The notes under the pieces: model-generated
Told to the model about the DNA's origin: nothing
The model's database searches: none
Seen by the model: only the letters and a program-made list of their open reading frames with translations
Shown: positions 8,733 through 17,276 of the stretch, in pieces
Layout: every line of letters starts with the position of its first letter
How positions within the stretch are numbered: the stretch's first letter is position 1
Origin: G965247475 sp965247475
GTDB taxonomy: Bacteria > Chloroflexota > UBA11872
Reading direction: 5' to 3'
Length of the DNA stretch: 64,000 bases
NCBI GenBank assembly: GCA_965247475.1
Contig: OZ252016.1
Location: 2,542,001 to 2,606,000 of the forward strand
Program-made: the position numbers and the translations under genes

Positions 8733-9278
8733 TCACTCCGGCTGTTGGGACGTCAACAGCCCCAGTTGGGTGGCACCTGCCATAGCCGCTGCGATGGCCT
8801 CCCGAAACTCTTTGAGACGTATCACTGCGAGGCCGAAGTGGTCGCACGCTGACTTGATCGACTGCTTCCGCGGCAGCCGGTCCTTGACATCGTGCGTCAC
8901 GACAACAACGTCCTGTCCGGCATCCTTCAGCTCGAGTGCGAGCGCGACCACGTAAGGGTCGGCGTCCTCGCGCTCGCGGTCAGGATCGACAAGCTGCGGG
9001 AACACGCTTAGCACATGCCGTACACACGCAGGCGACGGCTCCCTCTTCGCTGGACCTAGGCGGGCCTTGGCAAATGCCCAGGCCGCCGGCACGTCAGGAT
9101 GGGACGTGTTCGGCTTGAGTTCCCGCTCGACGTGCACGGGGACAATCACCCCACCGCCTTCCACCAGGGGTGTCATCTCGGTCTCAAAGAAATTCCAGAT
9201 GCGTGCTGCAGGAATGTGTTCGCTCCGCCCCATATCGATAAGGGCGCTCGTGTCGAGAACATAGATCGGTAGCGGCAC
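8733..9278 (-). CDS. DUF4411-type PIN-domain protein
   Basis: 181 aa from a GTG start giving MPLPIYVLDTSALIDMG; the longer frame would run into the upstream gene. PIN-fold acidic residues are visible: YVLDTSALID near the N-terminus, VERE in the middle, DREREDADPYVVALA (about 115-130) and VVVTHDVKDR. Such proteins are metal-dependent ribonucleases and usually toxins. It follows the XRE-ImmA/IrrE gene with 7 bp between stop and start, a partnership seen repeatedly for DUF4411, so the two form a candidate toxin-antitoxin or defence module. Confidence 0.85.
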   Translation of the reverse strand: MPLPIYVLDTSALIDMGRSEHIPAARIWNFFETEMTPLVEGGGVIVPVHVERELKPNTSHPDVPAAWAFAKARLGPAKREPSPACVRHVLSVFPQLVDPDREREDADPYVVALALELKDAGQDVVVVTHDVKDRLPRKQSIKSACDHFGLAVIRLKEFREAIAAAMAGATQLGLLTSQQPE

Positions 9279-9285
9279 CCGCTGG

Positions 9286-10437
9286 CTACCCCGAGGCTGC
9301 CATCGTTGCCAGGTCCCGGAAGCCGGTGCCGCCAATCCGCAAATAGTCGCGAGCATCGCGCTCGGAAAGGCGCTCGGCTGTGACGGCATCGACGATACGC
9401 CGTGCCGTCACACGGCCTAGCTGACTCAGGCGTGCCTCGGCAGCAGTTTGACCACCACCGCCTCCACGGGGCTTGGGACGGTCCGCCACGGGTGCGCGCT
9501 GCAGCACCTCGTCGTATAACTCGGGCGGCGCGAGGTCGAGTTCAACCAAACGCACTGCAGCGGCTCGGAGACTCACCTTGAACCGGTCTGCCATCTGCCG
9601 CGCACGCTCAAGATCGTCTGCGGCGACTAGCGTGTCGACAGTTGTCCGCACCGCAGCCGCTGGAAGCAGGACAGCAGCGGACGTGCGTTCGCACCAGCGC
9701 TCGACTGCCGTTGCACCAACCCCCGGTCCACGGCCAGATGATGCGTCGGACGCGGCGTCATGCCGTCGGGCCAAGTGCGCCAACTCATGGCAGAGCGAGA
9801 AGCTGCGTGCTTCGGGAATGAAGGCGGTATTCACTGCCGCCAGTGGAGCGAGCGGGTTCCACGATGCAAAGCCCCGCACGCCGTCGCGGCCGAGTTGAAG
9901 CTGGAGCACCACAACTCCAAGCGCCTCGGCGGCCCCGCGCCAGCCTCGGAAGGCGTCGCTTGCCGTCGACCACGACTGCTGCGTCGTCCAACTGATGTTG
10001 AGCGCTTTACGGATTGCGTCGGCCGCAGTCTCGGGGTTCTCGTCGCGGCGGGCCGCCGGAAACTCCACGGGCGGTGCCAGGTCCAATTCCCGGATATGCG
10101 CCACCAGCCGCTGCAACCGCAGCGCCCAGCGGACCTCGCGCAGTTCCTTTGGGCGCAGCTGGCGCGGCGCGTCACCGATCGCGCGGCGAAACGGAGGCGT
10201 CAAGGTCGCCTCGTTGGGCGCCTCGGGAAGAAAGAACACCGCACTTGGCCGACGCACGGCGTCGACGATTGCTCGAAACTGAGTCGTCGTCGGCTGTGCA
10301 AGTCCCGCCAGGAAACCCGCTAGGGTATCCGGCGCCACCTTGATCTTCTCAGCGAACTGCTGGTCCGAGAAGCCGCTTTCGTCGATGGCCCAGCGGAGCA
10401 CCGATGGGGTTATGGGGATGTAGGTCGCGCGGGCCAT
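9286..10437 (-). CDS. XRE-type DNA-binding / ImmA-IrrE metallopeptidase protein
   Basis: 383 aa. An N-terminal helix-turn-helix (about 12-65: FSDQQFAEKIKVAPDTLAGF) is followed by an IrrE/ImmA zinc peptidase with SLCHELAHLARRHD (HExxH) in the middle and a C-terminal helical part. ImmA cleaves a repressor; in two-gene modules such proteins act as antitoxin and autoregulator. First gene of a two-gene unit with the PIN protein. Start MARATYIPITPSVLRWAI is typical of this family. No phage genes nearby. Confidence 0.9.
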   Translation of the reverse strand: MARATYIPITPSVLRWAIDESGFSDQQFAEKIKVAPDTLAGFLAGLAQPTTTQFRAIVDAVRRPSAVFFLPEAPNEATLTPPFRRAIGDAPRQLRPKELREVRWALRLQRLVAHIRELDLAPPVEFPAARRDENPETAADAIRKALNISWTTQQSWSTASDAFRGWRGAAEALGVVVLQLQLGRDGVRGFASWNPLAPLAAVNTAFIPEARSFSLCHELAHLARRHDAASDASSGRGPGVGATAVERWCERTSAAVLLPAAAVRTTVDTLVAADDLERARQMADRFKVSLRAAAVRLVELDLAPPELYDEVLQRAPVADRPKPRGGGGGQTAAEARLSQLGRVTARRIVDAVTAERLSERDARDYLRIGGTGFRDLATMAASG

Positions 10438-10551
10438 GGTGTCGGGAAAAACGTCGGAGGCCTTTCAGCCCGAGACTAACCTACGAAATGGCGCCGCGGC
10501 CCGCCGCGATCCGCAACCGCTTGACTTGCTCCGCAAGCCGCGCCAGATCGT

Positions 10552-10888
10552 CTTCCGCTCGGGCGGTGGGACTGAGAGCCGTCGGGTCTCGGCCGTCGTC
10601 ACGTCAACCACGGCGGGCTGACCCTCGCAGGTGGCGCGGATAGCTCGCTGCAGCGCCGGTCGCAGCTCGGAGACCGTGGTCACTTTCTCCGCGTGGCAGC
10701 CCAACGCCGTGGCCACTCCGGCATAGTCCCCGTACAGCGTGGCTAGGCTGAACTTCTCGATTGCGGCGGGATGTTGCGGTCGTAGCCGCTGAAGACGGCG
10801 TCGTTCTTGATGACGCTGAGGATGGGGATGTTCTCCCGCGCGGCCGTCTCCCAGCCCATGCCCGTCATGCCGGCGGCGCCGCCGGCCG
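10552..10888 (-). pseudogene. Truncated second copy of the 3' end of the TPP enzyme gene
   Basis: Minus strand encodes a remnant colinear with the last ~110 residues of the neighbouring TPP enzyme: TGMGWETAARENIPILSVIK, then after a frameshift GDYAGVATALGCHAEKVTT and EGQPAVVDVTTAETRRLSV. It abuts the stop of the intact gene (10891) directly. It lacks the first ~80% of the protein and has one internal frameshift, so it is non-functional. It probably records a tandem duplication followed by a large deletion. No start or promoter of its own is seen. Confidence 0.8.
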
Positions 10889-10890
10889 GT

Positions 10891-12546
10891 TCAGTTGACC
10901 GGACGCTCGCGCGGGGCGCGCGCGAGTCGCGTGGTCTCGGCCGTCATCACGTCAACGACCGCCGGCTGGCCCTCGTTCGTCGCGCGAATCGCACGCTCGA
11001 TCGCGGGTCGCAGATCACTCAGCGCGGTCACGCTCTCCGCGTGGCAGCCGAGCGCGGCGGCCACTCCCGCGTAGTCCCCATGCAGCGTTCGGCCGCTGTA
11101 TTTCTCGATCGATAACGGAATGTGGCGCGTGTAGCCGCTGAACAGCGTGTCGTGCTTCACGATGGTCAGCGTTGGGATGTTCTCGCGAGCGGCCGTCTCC
11201 CAATCCATGCCGGTCATGCCGACGGCGCCGTCGCCCATCACGGTGACGACCAGCTTGTCGGGGTTGGCCAGCTTGGCGCCAAGCGTGAGCCCGACCGAGA
11301 AGCCCAGCTGCGAGGACTGCCCCCAGCCGATGTAGCTGCGCGGCACGGTGCTCTTGTAGAAGACGCTCTGGATGTCGCGGCTGGTGCCCGACTCATGGGT
11401 CAGGATCGTGGAATCGGGATCGAGCAGATCCCACAGCTCGCGAAACAGACGGTAGCCGTTGATGGGCTCGGAATCGTCGTTGAATTCGTCGGCGTACTCC
11501 GCCTGCCACTCGCGGTCCAGTGTGGCGATGGTCTCGCTGTTGCGGGCGCGGAGCTGGCGCTGGCGGTCGCCGACGCGCCCGCGAAGCTCCTCGGCGAGTT
11601 GCGCGAGAAACAACTTGGCGTCCGCCACGAGCGGAAGCCGGGTGGCGTGCCACTTGTTGATGTCGCTGGGATCGTTGGTGACGTGGATGAGCGTCTTGCC
11701 GGGTCCCAGGACCGGCGAGAACGGCCCCACGCTGAGACTCGAGCCGACGATCAAGTAGGTGTCGCTCTCATCCATGTAGTGCGCCACCCCAGCGGTTTCG
11801 ACCACCGCGCTGGTGCCGACGGACAGCTCATGCGTCTCGGGGATCGCGCTCTTGCCTTGCAGCGTGGTCATGACCGGCGCGCCCAGCAGCTCCGCGACCT
11901 CCTGAAGCTCGGCGGACGCTTCGGCGTACAGGACACCGTGTCCGGCCCATATCAGCGGTGAGCGCGCGCGCAGCAGCAGGTCGGCGGCTTCGCTGACGCC
12001 GCCGGGGTCGGCGGCCGCTCGCATCGGGGCGACCGGCGTGTATTCGAAATCGGCGGACAGGTCGGCGTAGGCCACATTGCTGGGTACTTCCACCATCACC
12101 GGGCGAGGTCGGCCCGACCGCAGCGCGGTGAACGCCATGCGCATGTGTTGCGGCGCGCTGTCCGGCTGGAGCGCGATGCTCGAGTGCTTGGTCACGTGTC
12201 GGTAGTTGTCGCGCCCGCTAAACGCGGGTGGAATCCCGAACTCTTCAACCGCCGAGTGGCTGGGCAGGAAGAGGATTGGGGTCCCGTCGGTATGCGCGTG
12301 CGCCACGCCGGAGAATGCGTTCTCGGCGCCCGCGTTGTGCTGGACCATGAAGACGCCGATCTGGCGCCCGTTGGTCGAGCGGGAGATGCCGTCCGCCATG
12401 TTGCCGGCCACGCGTTCTTGCCGCGGCAGCACCAGCCGGATGTCGGCGCGAGCGACCGCCTCCTGCCCGGGGGTGTACGGGAAGCAGATGACCTGCGTGA
12501 CTCCCTCCGCCTTCAGCACCTTGGCGACAGCGTCAGCGCCAGTCAC
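10891..12546 (-). CDS. Thiamine-pyrophosphate-dependent enzyme (acetolactate synthase-like)
   Basis: 551 aa with the three-domain layout of the ALS/POX family: Pyr domain (1-170) with the cofactor-activating Glu in LPRQERVAGNMADG (about 41-54), central domain (about 190-320), PP domain (about 370-530). The diphosphate motif begins MGDGAVGMTGMDWETAAREN, but where most members have NN the sequence is KHD, so metal or cofactor geometry may differ. FPYTPGQEA replaces the usual F-G-x-P-G. Likely a 2-oxoacid decarboxylase or carboligase; substrate unknown. Stands alone, followed by the degenerate fragment of a second copy. Confidence 0.85.
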   Translation of the reverse strand: MTGADAVAKVLKAEGVTQVICFPYTPGQEAVARADIRLVLPRQERVAGNMADGISRSTNGRQIGVFMVQHNAGAENAFSGVAHAHTDGTPILFLPSHSAVEEFGIPPAFSGRDNYRHVTKHSSIALQPDSAPQHMRMAFTALRSGRPRPVMVEVPSNVAYADLSADFEYTPVAPMRAAADPGGVSEAADLLLRARSPLIWAGHGVLYAEASAELQEVAELLGAPVMTTLQGKSAIPETHELSVGTSAVVETAGVAHYMDESDTYLIVGSSLSVGPFSPVLGPGKTLIHVTNDPSDINKWHATRLPLVADAKLFLAQLAEELRGRVGDRQRQLRARNSETIATLDREWQAEYADEFNDDSEPINGYRLFRELWDLLDPDSTILTHESGTSRDIQSVFYKSTVPRSYIGWGQSSQLGFSVGLTLGAKLANPDKLVVTVMGDGAVGMTGMDWETAARENIPTLTIVKHDTLFSGYTRHIPLSIEKYSGRTLHGDYAGVAAALGCHAESVTALSDLRPAIERAIRATNEGQPAVVDVMTAETTRLARAPRERPVN

Positions 12547-12670
12547 GCGGTTCCTCCGTCTGGATCAGTCGGACGCGACAGTTTCAAGCGTGGATAACGG
12601 TGACACGTCGGCCGAGTGGCAGCAACCGAGCGCCGGAGCGCCTGAGTTCAGGCTGGGATGGGCGGTCGCG

Positions 12671-12676
12671 TATGCT
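12671..12676 (+). promoter_or_regulatory. Candidate -10 box for a leaderless transcript
   Basis: TATGCT lies six bases before the GTG of the small membrane protein. A TANNNT -10 at this distance would place the transcription start at or very near the start codon, which is the arrangement of leaderless mRNAs. No Shine-Dalgarno sequence precedes the GTG, consistent with this. Confidence 0.45.
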
Positions 12677-12682
12677 CGGCGC

Positions 12683-12967
12683 GTGAACCTGCGGCGGCGA
12701 TGGCGGTCGGTCGCGGCGGCGATCGTGATCGCCTTTGCGGTGATCGTGGCGGCGGGCTTCTTCCTGATCGACAACACGAGGGCGGCCGGCGCCAGCATCA
12801 TCGCCACCGTGGTGGCGCTCTCGAGCTTTCTCGCGCTCGGAGGACGATCGACGAGCCGCCCGGCGCAGGCCTATGGCCTGCTGGCGAGGAGCAGCGCGAT
12901 CGCCATCGCGGTTGGTGTGACCGGCTTCGCGCTCGCGGTCGTGCTGGTGGTGCTCGCGAGGCGATGA
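12683..12967 (+). CDS. Small membrane protein, unknown function
   Basis: 94 aa from GTG. A positively charged start (NLRRRWRS) is followed by a hydrophobic helix (AAAIVIAFAVIVAAGFFLI), a second (IIATVVALSSFLAL) and a third near the C-terminus (IAIAVGVTGFALAVVLVVL), ending ARR. No family recognised. Its 3' half is antisense to the last ~170 bases of the MFS frame on the other strand; since that MFS tail looks non-domain-like, this gene may be the real one in the overlap. Confidence 0.55.
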   Translation: MNLRRRWRSVAAAIVIAFAVIVAAGFFLIDNTRAAGASIIATVVALSSFLALGGRSTSRPAQAYGLLARSSAIAIAVGVTGFALAVVLVVLARR

Positions 12968-14660
12968 GCCCGGCCGCGCAGGGGCGCTCGTTCGGGCGTC
13001 GGACGGGCTCGAGGTCGCTCGGCTGATGAGATCCCGATGGATGCGCCCGATCGCCGTCCAGGGCCTTTCGAAGCGGAATCTCGCGCAGGAACAGAGCGGC
13101 CAGCAAGCCCGCGACAAGGGTTGTGAGCGTCACGACGAAGAGGCCGGCGATCGAGTCCGCCGTCGCAGCGCGGACAGCTTCGGCCAGCGCCGCGGAGATC
13201 TCGGCGCCACGCTGGCCGATTGCAGCGAGGTTCTCACCCGCGCCGCCGGTGGCCAGATCGGACAATGCGTTTTGCGGGTTTTGGAGGGTGACAAGCGCTT
13301 CCGGCGGAAGCGCCCGGCGTACATCCGGTGGAATCGCGGCGTTAAGCGCGGCGGCAAAGCGATTCGTCAGCAGCGCGCCCAGCACGGCCGCGCCGAGCGT
13401 GCTCCCGATCGAGCGAAAGAAGCGCAGCCCAGCGGAGATTTGGCCGAGCTCCCGGTCCGGAAAGGCGTTCTGCGCGACGACGGTCAGCACACTCAAGAGT
13501 CCGCCGATGCCGAGCCCGATCACCGCCATGTTGCGGACGGCGTCCAGCTCAGTGGTCGCGGCGTCCATGCGAGCGAGCAGCAGCGCCCCGCCGATGGCGA
13601 TGGCGAACAGACCCACCACGAGCGCCTTGTAGCGCCCGGTCCGTGACATGATCTGCCCCGCGATCAGCGCGCTGATCGCGAAGCCGAGCATCATCGGCAC
13701 CAGAGCCGCGCCGGAGCCGGTGGCGCTGGCGCCCACGACCACCTGCACGAACAGCGGGATGTAGATCAGGGCGCCAAGCAGCCCGAAGCTGACGAACGTC
13801 ATCGCGGCGATCGACGCGGCATAGACGCGGTTGCGCAGGAATCCGAGATTGATGATCGGCTTCGGCGCCCGCCGTTCGACGGCGATCAGCGCGCATAGCC
13901 CGACGAGCCCAGCCGCCAGCAGCCCGATGATCTGTGCCGACACCCAGGGGAACTCAGTGCCCGCCCAGCCGAGCGCGAGCAGCAGCGGCACAGCGGCGCC
14001 CACCAGGGCGAGCGCCCCGCGCAGGTCCAACGCATGTGACGTGCGGCGGCCGGCGCCCGGAAGCGCGATCCACGCCGCGGCGAGCGCGATACCGCCGAGC
14101 GGGAGATTGACGTAGAAGATCCAGCGCCACGAGAGGTTGTCCGTGATCCAGCCGCCGAGCGTCGGTCCGGCGATGAACACCAGGCCGAACACCGCCGCGA
14201 GCAACCCCTGCCACTTGCCGCGTTCGGACGGTGGGAACAGGTCCCCGAAGACGGCGGCGCCCAAAGCCATGAGCGCACCGGCGCCGAGCCCCTGCACGGC
14301 ACGCGCCAGCACCAGATGGATCATTGCCTGGCTGGCGCCGGCCAGCGCCGATCCGAGCATGAACAGGGCAAGGCCCGCGATCCAGAACGGCCGTCGGCCG
14401 TACATGTCCGAGAGCTTGCCGTAGATGGGAAGCGTCACCGTGGATGTGAGCATGTAGGCGGTGAAGACCCACGCGAACTGGCCGAGGCCGCCAAGATCGG
14501 CCACGACGCGCGGCATGGCCGTGATCACGATGAGCTGGTCGAGAGCGGCGAACATGGCGCCGAGGAGAACCGCGATCAGGATCGCGGCTCGACGCGGCGC
14601 CGACAGGCCGGCGTTGGAGGTCGGCGCCAGGGGAGTGAGAACGCGCTCGGACGCGGCCAT
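12798..14660 (-). CDS. MFS multidrug efflux transporter, DHA2/EmrB-like (14 helices)
   Basis: 620 aa. Helical pattern and motifs of proton-drug antiporters: FAALDQLIVITAMPRVVADL in helix 1 (motif D1-like), YGKLSDMYGRRP (motif A, about 80-90), helix-5 motif C-type GPTLGGWITDNLSWRWIFYVN. Fourteen hydrophobic segments can be counted up to about residue 555. The last ~65 residues are Arg/Pro-rich and resemble translated noncoding sequence; the family normally ends after helix 14, so the stop may have been lost or the C-terminus extended. The upstream region carries AT-rich inverted repeats, suggesting a local repressor of the MarR or TetR kind. Confidence 0.88.
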   Translation of the reverse strand: MAASERVLTPLAPTSNAGLSAPRRAAILIAVLLGAMFAALDQLIVITAMPRVVADLGGLGQFAWVFTAYMLTSTVTLPIYGKLSDMYGRRPFWIAGLALFMLGSALAGASQAMIHLVLARAVQGLGAGALMALGAAVFGDLFPPSERGKWQGLLAAVFGLVFIAGPTLGGWITDNLSWRWIFYVNLPLGGIALAAAWIALPGAGRRTSHALDLRGALALVGAAVPLLLALGWAGTEFPWVSAQIIGLLAAGLVGLCALIAVERRAPKPIINLGFLRNRVYAASIAAMTFVSFGLLGALIYIPLFVQVVVGASATGSGAALVPMMLGFAISALIAGQIMSRTGRYKALVVGLFAIAIGGALLLARMDAATTELDAVRNMAVIGLGIGGLLSVLTVVAQNAFPDRELGQISAGLRFFRSIGSTLGAAVLGALLTNRFAAALNAAIPPDVRRALPPEALVTLQNPQNALSDLATGGAGENLAAIGQRGAEISAALAEAVRAATADSIAGLFVVTLTTLVAGLLAALFLREIPLRKALDGDRAHPSGSHQPSDLEPVRRPNERPCAAGLIASRAPPARPRARSRSHQPRWRSRCSSPAGHRPAPGGSSIVLRARESSRAPPRWR

Positions 14661-14685
14661 CGTGGATCAACCGTCGTGCAACGAG

Positions 14686-14726
14686 ATTCAGTTATCTGAA
14701 TAATATAGTTTAGGATTCTAAAATCC
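14686..14726. promoter_or_regulatory. AT-rich region with two inverted repeats upstream of the efflux gene
   Basis: ATTCAG-TTAT-CTGAAT (14686-14701) and GGATT-CTAA-AATCC (14713-14726) lie in the only clearly AT-rich stretch near here, 26-66 bp before the MFS start. Spacing and size suit binding sites for a dimeric repressor overlapping the promoter. No regulator gene is adjacent. Confidence 0.5.
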
Positions 14727-14939
14727 AGAGTTAGTACAGCTGCATTCCGCCCGTGGTTGATGAGGTCGCCGAGCGGGAGACGCTGAGGCCGAAGGCGCGG
14801 CCTGCAAGGCAGCGTGGCAGCGGGTCTCAGGCGGCACGTGCGGCAAGGAGTGGCGCACGTGGGCCTGGTGACGGCGCGTCAGGCGTGCCGGCGTGACGGT
14901 GGCAAGATGCGTGGCGGCTGCACGCGGGGAGGTGGTCCC

Positions 14940-16091
14940 GTGAAGATTCGCGGAGTTGAAACGATCGAGGTCCCCAATCCGGGGCGCAGCTATGTGTATG
15001 TGCTGGTCCGGACGGACGAAGGCTTGACCGGGCTGGGCGAAGCCACGTTGATGGGCCGCGAGCGGTCGGTGCGGGCGGCGGTCGAAGATTTCGCGGAGCT
15101 GGTCGTGGGAGAGGACCCACTGCGCCGTGAGTATCTGTGGCACCGAGTCTTTCTCAGCGATCGCCGGCGCAGCGGCGCGGTGCAGATGGGCGCGCTGGCG
15201 GGGATCGACGTTGCGCTGTGGGACATCGCCGGTCAGGCGGCGGGCCTGCCCATTCACCGGCTGCTGGGGGGACCGGTTCGTGAGCGTGTCTGGTGCTATC
15301 GGCATTGCGACGCGCGGACGCCAGAGGAGGTGCCGGACCAATTCGGCCCGGTGATCGAGGACGGCTGGACGGCGGCGAAGTGGATGCCGATCGCGCGGCG
15401 GGACGAGGCGGGAGCCGGCGTGGACGTGCGCGAGGCGTTACGGGAGGCGGCGCGCGTGGTCGAGGCTGCGCGCGACTTTGCGGGCGACGATTTCGAGCTC
15501 TTGATCGAGACGCATGGTCGGCTGCGTCCAGCGGAGGTGATCGAGCTCGCCCGTCGCGTCGAGGCGTTCGACCCGTATTTCATCGAGGAGCCGACCCGAC
15601 CGGAGGCGGTCGAAGCGCTCCGCGGGATACGGGCACGCACGCGGACGCCGCTGGCGACCGGCGAGCGCGCGCTGCACCGGTGGGACATGCAGCCGATCGT
15701 CGAGGGTGAGCTGGTGGACTACGTGCAGCCGGACATCGCGCACGCTGGCGGATTGACCGAGGTCTGGAAGATCGGCGCACAGGCGGATGCCCATCTGATC
15801 CAACTCGCGCCGCACAACCCGCAGAGTCCGGTCAATACGATGGCCAGCCTCCACCTCGACTTCGCGCTGCACAATTTCGCAATCCAGGAGGTGATGTGGC
15901 CGCCGCCCGGGTGGTTGACGGACCTGTTCGAGGGCGGACCACAGATCGCAGACGGGTACGCGGCCCCACCGGAGGCGCCGGGGCTGGGCATCTCGCTGAA
16001 CGAGGAGGAAGCGAGATCGCGTGCGGCCGCCGGGCCCGCGGCCCCGCCGCCGTTGCTCCGGTACCGCGACGGCGCCCCGGCCGAGGCGTAG
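14940..16091 (+). CDS. Enolase-superfamily (mandelate racemase/galactonate dehydratase-like) enzyme
   Basis: 383 aa. The superfamily abstracts the alpha proton of sugar acids with magnesium. N-terminal capping domain (1-120), then TIM barrel with metal ligands in FELLIETHGR (about 180), YFIEEPTRPE (about 206) and TGERALHRWD (about 232), QPDIAHAGGLTE, and catalytic His in LAPHNPQSP. This matches the D-galactonate dehydratase branch, but the first ligand is Glu where that branch has Asp (D-x-H). GTG chosen because GGGGAGGTGG sits just upstream and the protein then begins VKIRGVETIEV, the family N-terminus. Probably a sugar-acid dehydratase; linked to the following alcohol dehydrogenase. Confidence 0.88.
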   Translation: MKIRGVETIEVPNPGRSYVYVLVRTDEGLTGLGEATLMGRERSVRAAVEDFAELVVGEDPLRREYLWHRVFLSDRRRSGAVQMGALAGIDVALWDIAGQAAGLPIHRLLGGPVRERVWCYRHCDARTPEEVPDQFGPVIEDGWTAAKWMPIARRDEAGAGVDVREALREAARVVEAARDFAGDDFELLIETHGRLRPAEVIELARRVEAFDPYFIEEPTRPEAVEALRGIRARTRTPLATGERALHRWDMQPIVEGELVDYVQPDIAHAGGLTEVWKIGAQADAHLIQLAPHNPQSPVNTMASLHLDFALHNFAIQEVMWPPPGWLTDLFEGGPQIADGYAAPPEAPGLGISLNEEEARSRAAAGPAAPPPLLRYRDGAPAEA

Positions 16092-16197
16092 CGGCGGTCG
16101 CGATCGCACGCGGTCCGCTCCACCCTGGCCCCGGCATTTACGTGTCATCGCGTGCGGGATATGTTCTGGCTGCTCGGGTGGTGGAGGGACTGTGCGG

Positions 16198-17244
16198 ATG
16201 ACGGCACCGGCGACGATGCAGTGCGTGGCGTGTATCGGTGATCGCACCGTGGAGGTTCGCGAGGTCCCGGTGGTCGAGGCGGGCCCGGGCGAAGTCCGTT
16301 TGCGGATCATGGCCTCGGCGGTGTGCGGCAGCGACCTCCACCAGTACCGGGACGATGCGGCCGAGCGGGCGCGGCACGGATGGCCCGAGTTCGCGATTGG
16401 GCATGAGGGCGCGGGCGTGGTCGAGTCGGTGGGTCCGGGCGTCGACTGGCCGCGGATCGGCGATCGGATCATCATTCATCACACCCCGGGCTGCGGCGTA
16501 TGCGAGCACTGCCTGATCGGCGAGCCGAATTTCTGCGATCAGCGGGTGACGTTCAGCCGTGTCCGGCATGGGACCAATGTGGAGTACCTGGTAGCGCCGG
16601 CGAACTCGGCGCTCGAGCTTCCAGACGACCTCGATTTCGAGGACGGCGCGCTGCTCGCCTGCAACGTGGGCACGGCCTACGGCGCGGTGCGTAAGGCGGG
16701 CGCGTCCGGCGATATCACGCTCGCGGTGTTCGGGCAGGGTCCGGTTGGCCAGTACTGCGTGTTGATGGCCAAGGCCATGGGCGCGACGGTGGCGGCGGTG
16801 GACGTGGCGCCGGCGCGGCGGGAGCTGGCCCGCAAGGCCGGGGCGGACGTGGTCCTCGACGGCGGCGCCGACGATATCGTCGAGCAGGTGGCCGCGTTCG
16901 GCGACGGCAAGGGCGTGCACGCCTCGATCGATACATCGGGCGTCGTGGCCGCGCGCAGCAATGCGGTGGACGCGCTGCGCGTGCACGGGACGTATGTGGA
17001 AGTCGGGGTCGGCAACGATCCGACGCTCAAGCCGCGCGACTTTATGTTCTGGAAGGAAGTGACGCTGACCGGTTCGTGGATCTTCAAGCGGCACGAATGG
17101 CACAGCCTGGTCGACTTCGTGCGGCGCAAGCGGGTTCCGATCAAAGACATCGTGACGCACCGATTCCGCCCGGACGAGGCGGCGGAGGCGTTTGCGGTGG
17201 CCGACTCGGCCGTGGCGGGAAAGGTCGTCTTCGATTGGTCGTAG
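16198..17244 (+). CDS. Zinc-dependent alcohol dehydrogenase family protein
   Basis: 348 aa medium-chain dehydrogenase. Catalytic zinc ligands: CGSDLH (about 39-44) and GHEGAG (about 63). Structural zinc cysteines are in CGVCEHCLIGEPNFC (about 93-108). Rossmann motif FGQGPVGQ (about 175). The ATG follows GTGGAGGGAC, a good ribosome site. It is downstream of the enolase-superfamily dehydratase, so the pair could serve sugar-acid or polyol breakdown (threonine/sorbitol dehydrogenase type). NAD(P)-dependent, cytoplasmic; substrate not known. Confidence 0.9.
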   Translation: MTAPATMQCVACIGDRTVEVREVPVVEAGPGEVRLRIMASAVCGSDLHQYRDDAAERARHGWPEFAIGHEGAGVVESVGPGVDWPRIGDRIIIHHTPGCGVCEHCLIGEPNFCDQRVTFSRVRHGTNVEYLVAPANSALELPDDLDFEDGALLACNVGTAYGAVRKAGASGDITLAVFGQGPVGQYCVLMAKAMGATVAAVDVAPARRELARKAGADVVLDGGADDIVEQVAAFGDGKGVHASIDTSGVVAARSNAVDALRVHGTYVEVGVGNDPTLKPRDFMFWKEVTLTGSWIFKRHEWHSLVDFVRRKRVPIKDIVTHRFRPDEAAEAFAVADSAVAGKVVFDWS

Positions 17245-17276
17245 GCACCGCCACGCCTGATCGGTAGCCGCGCCCC

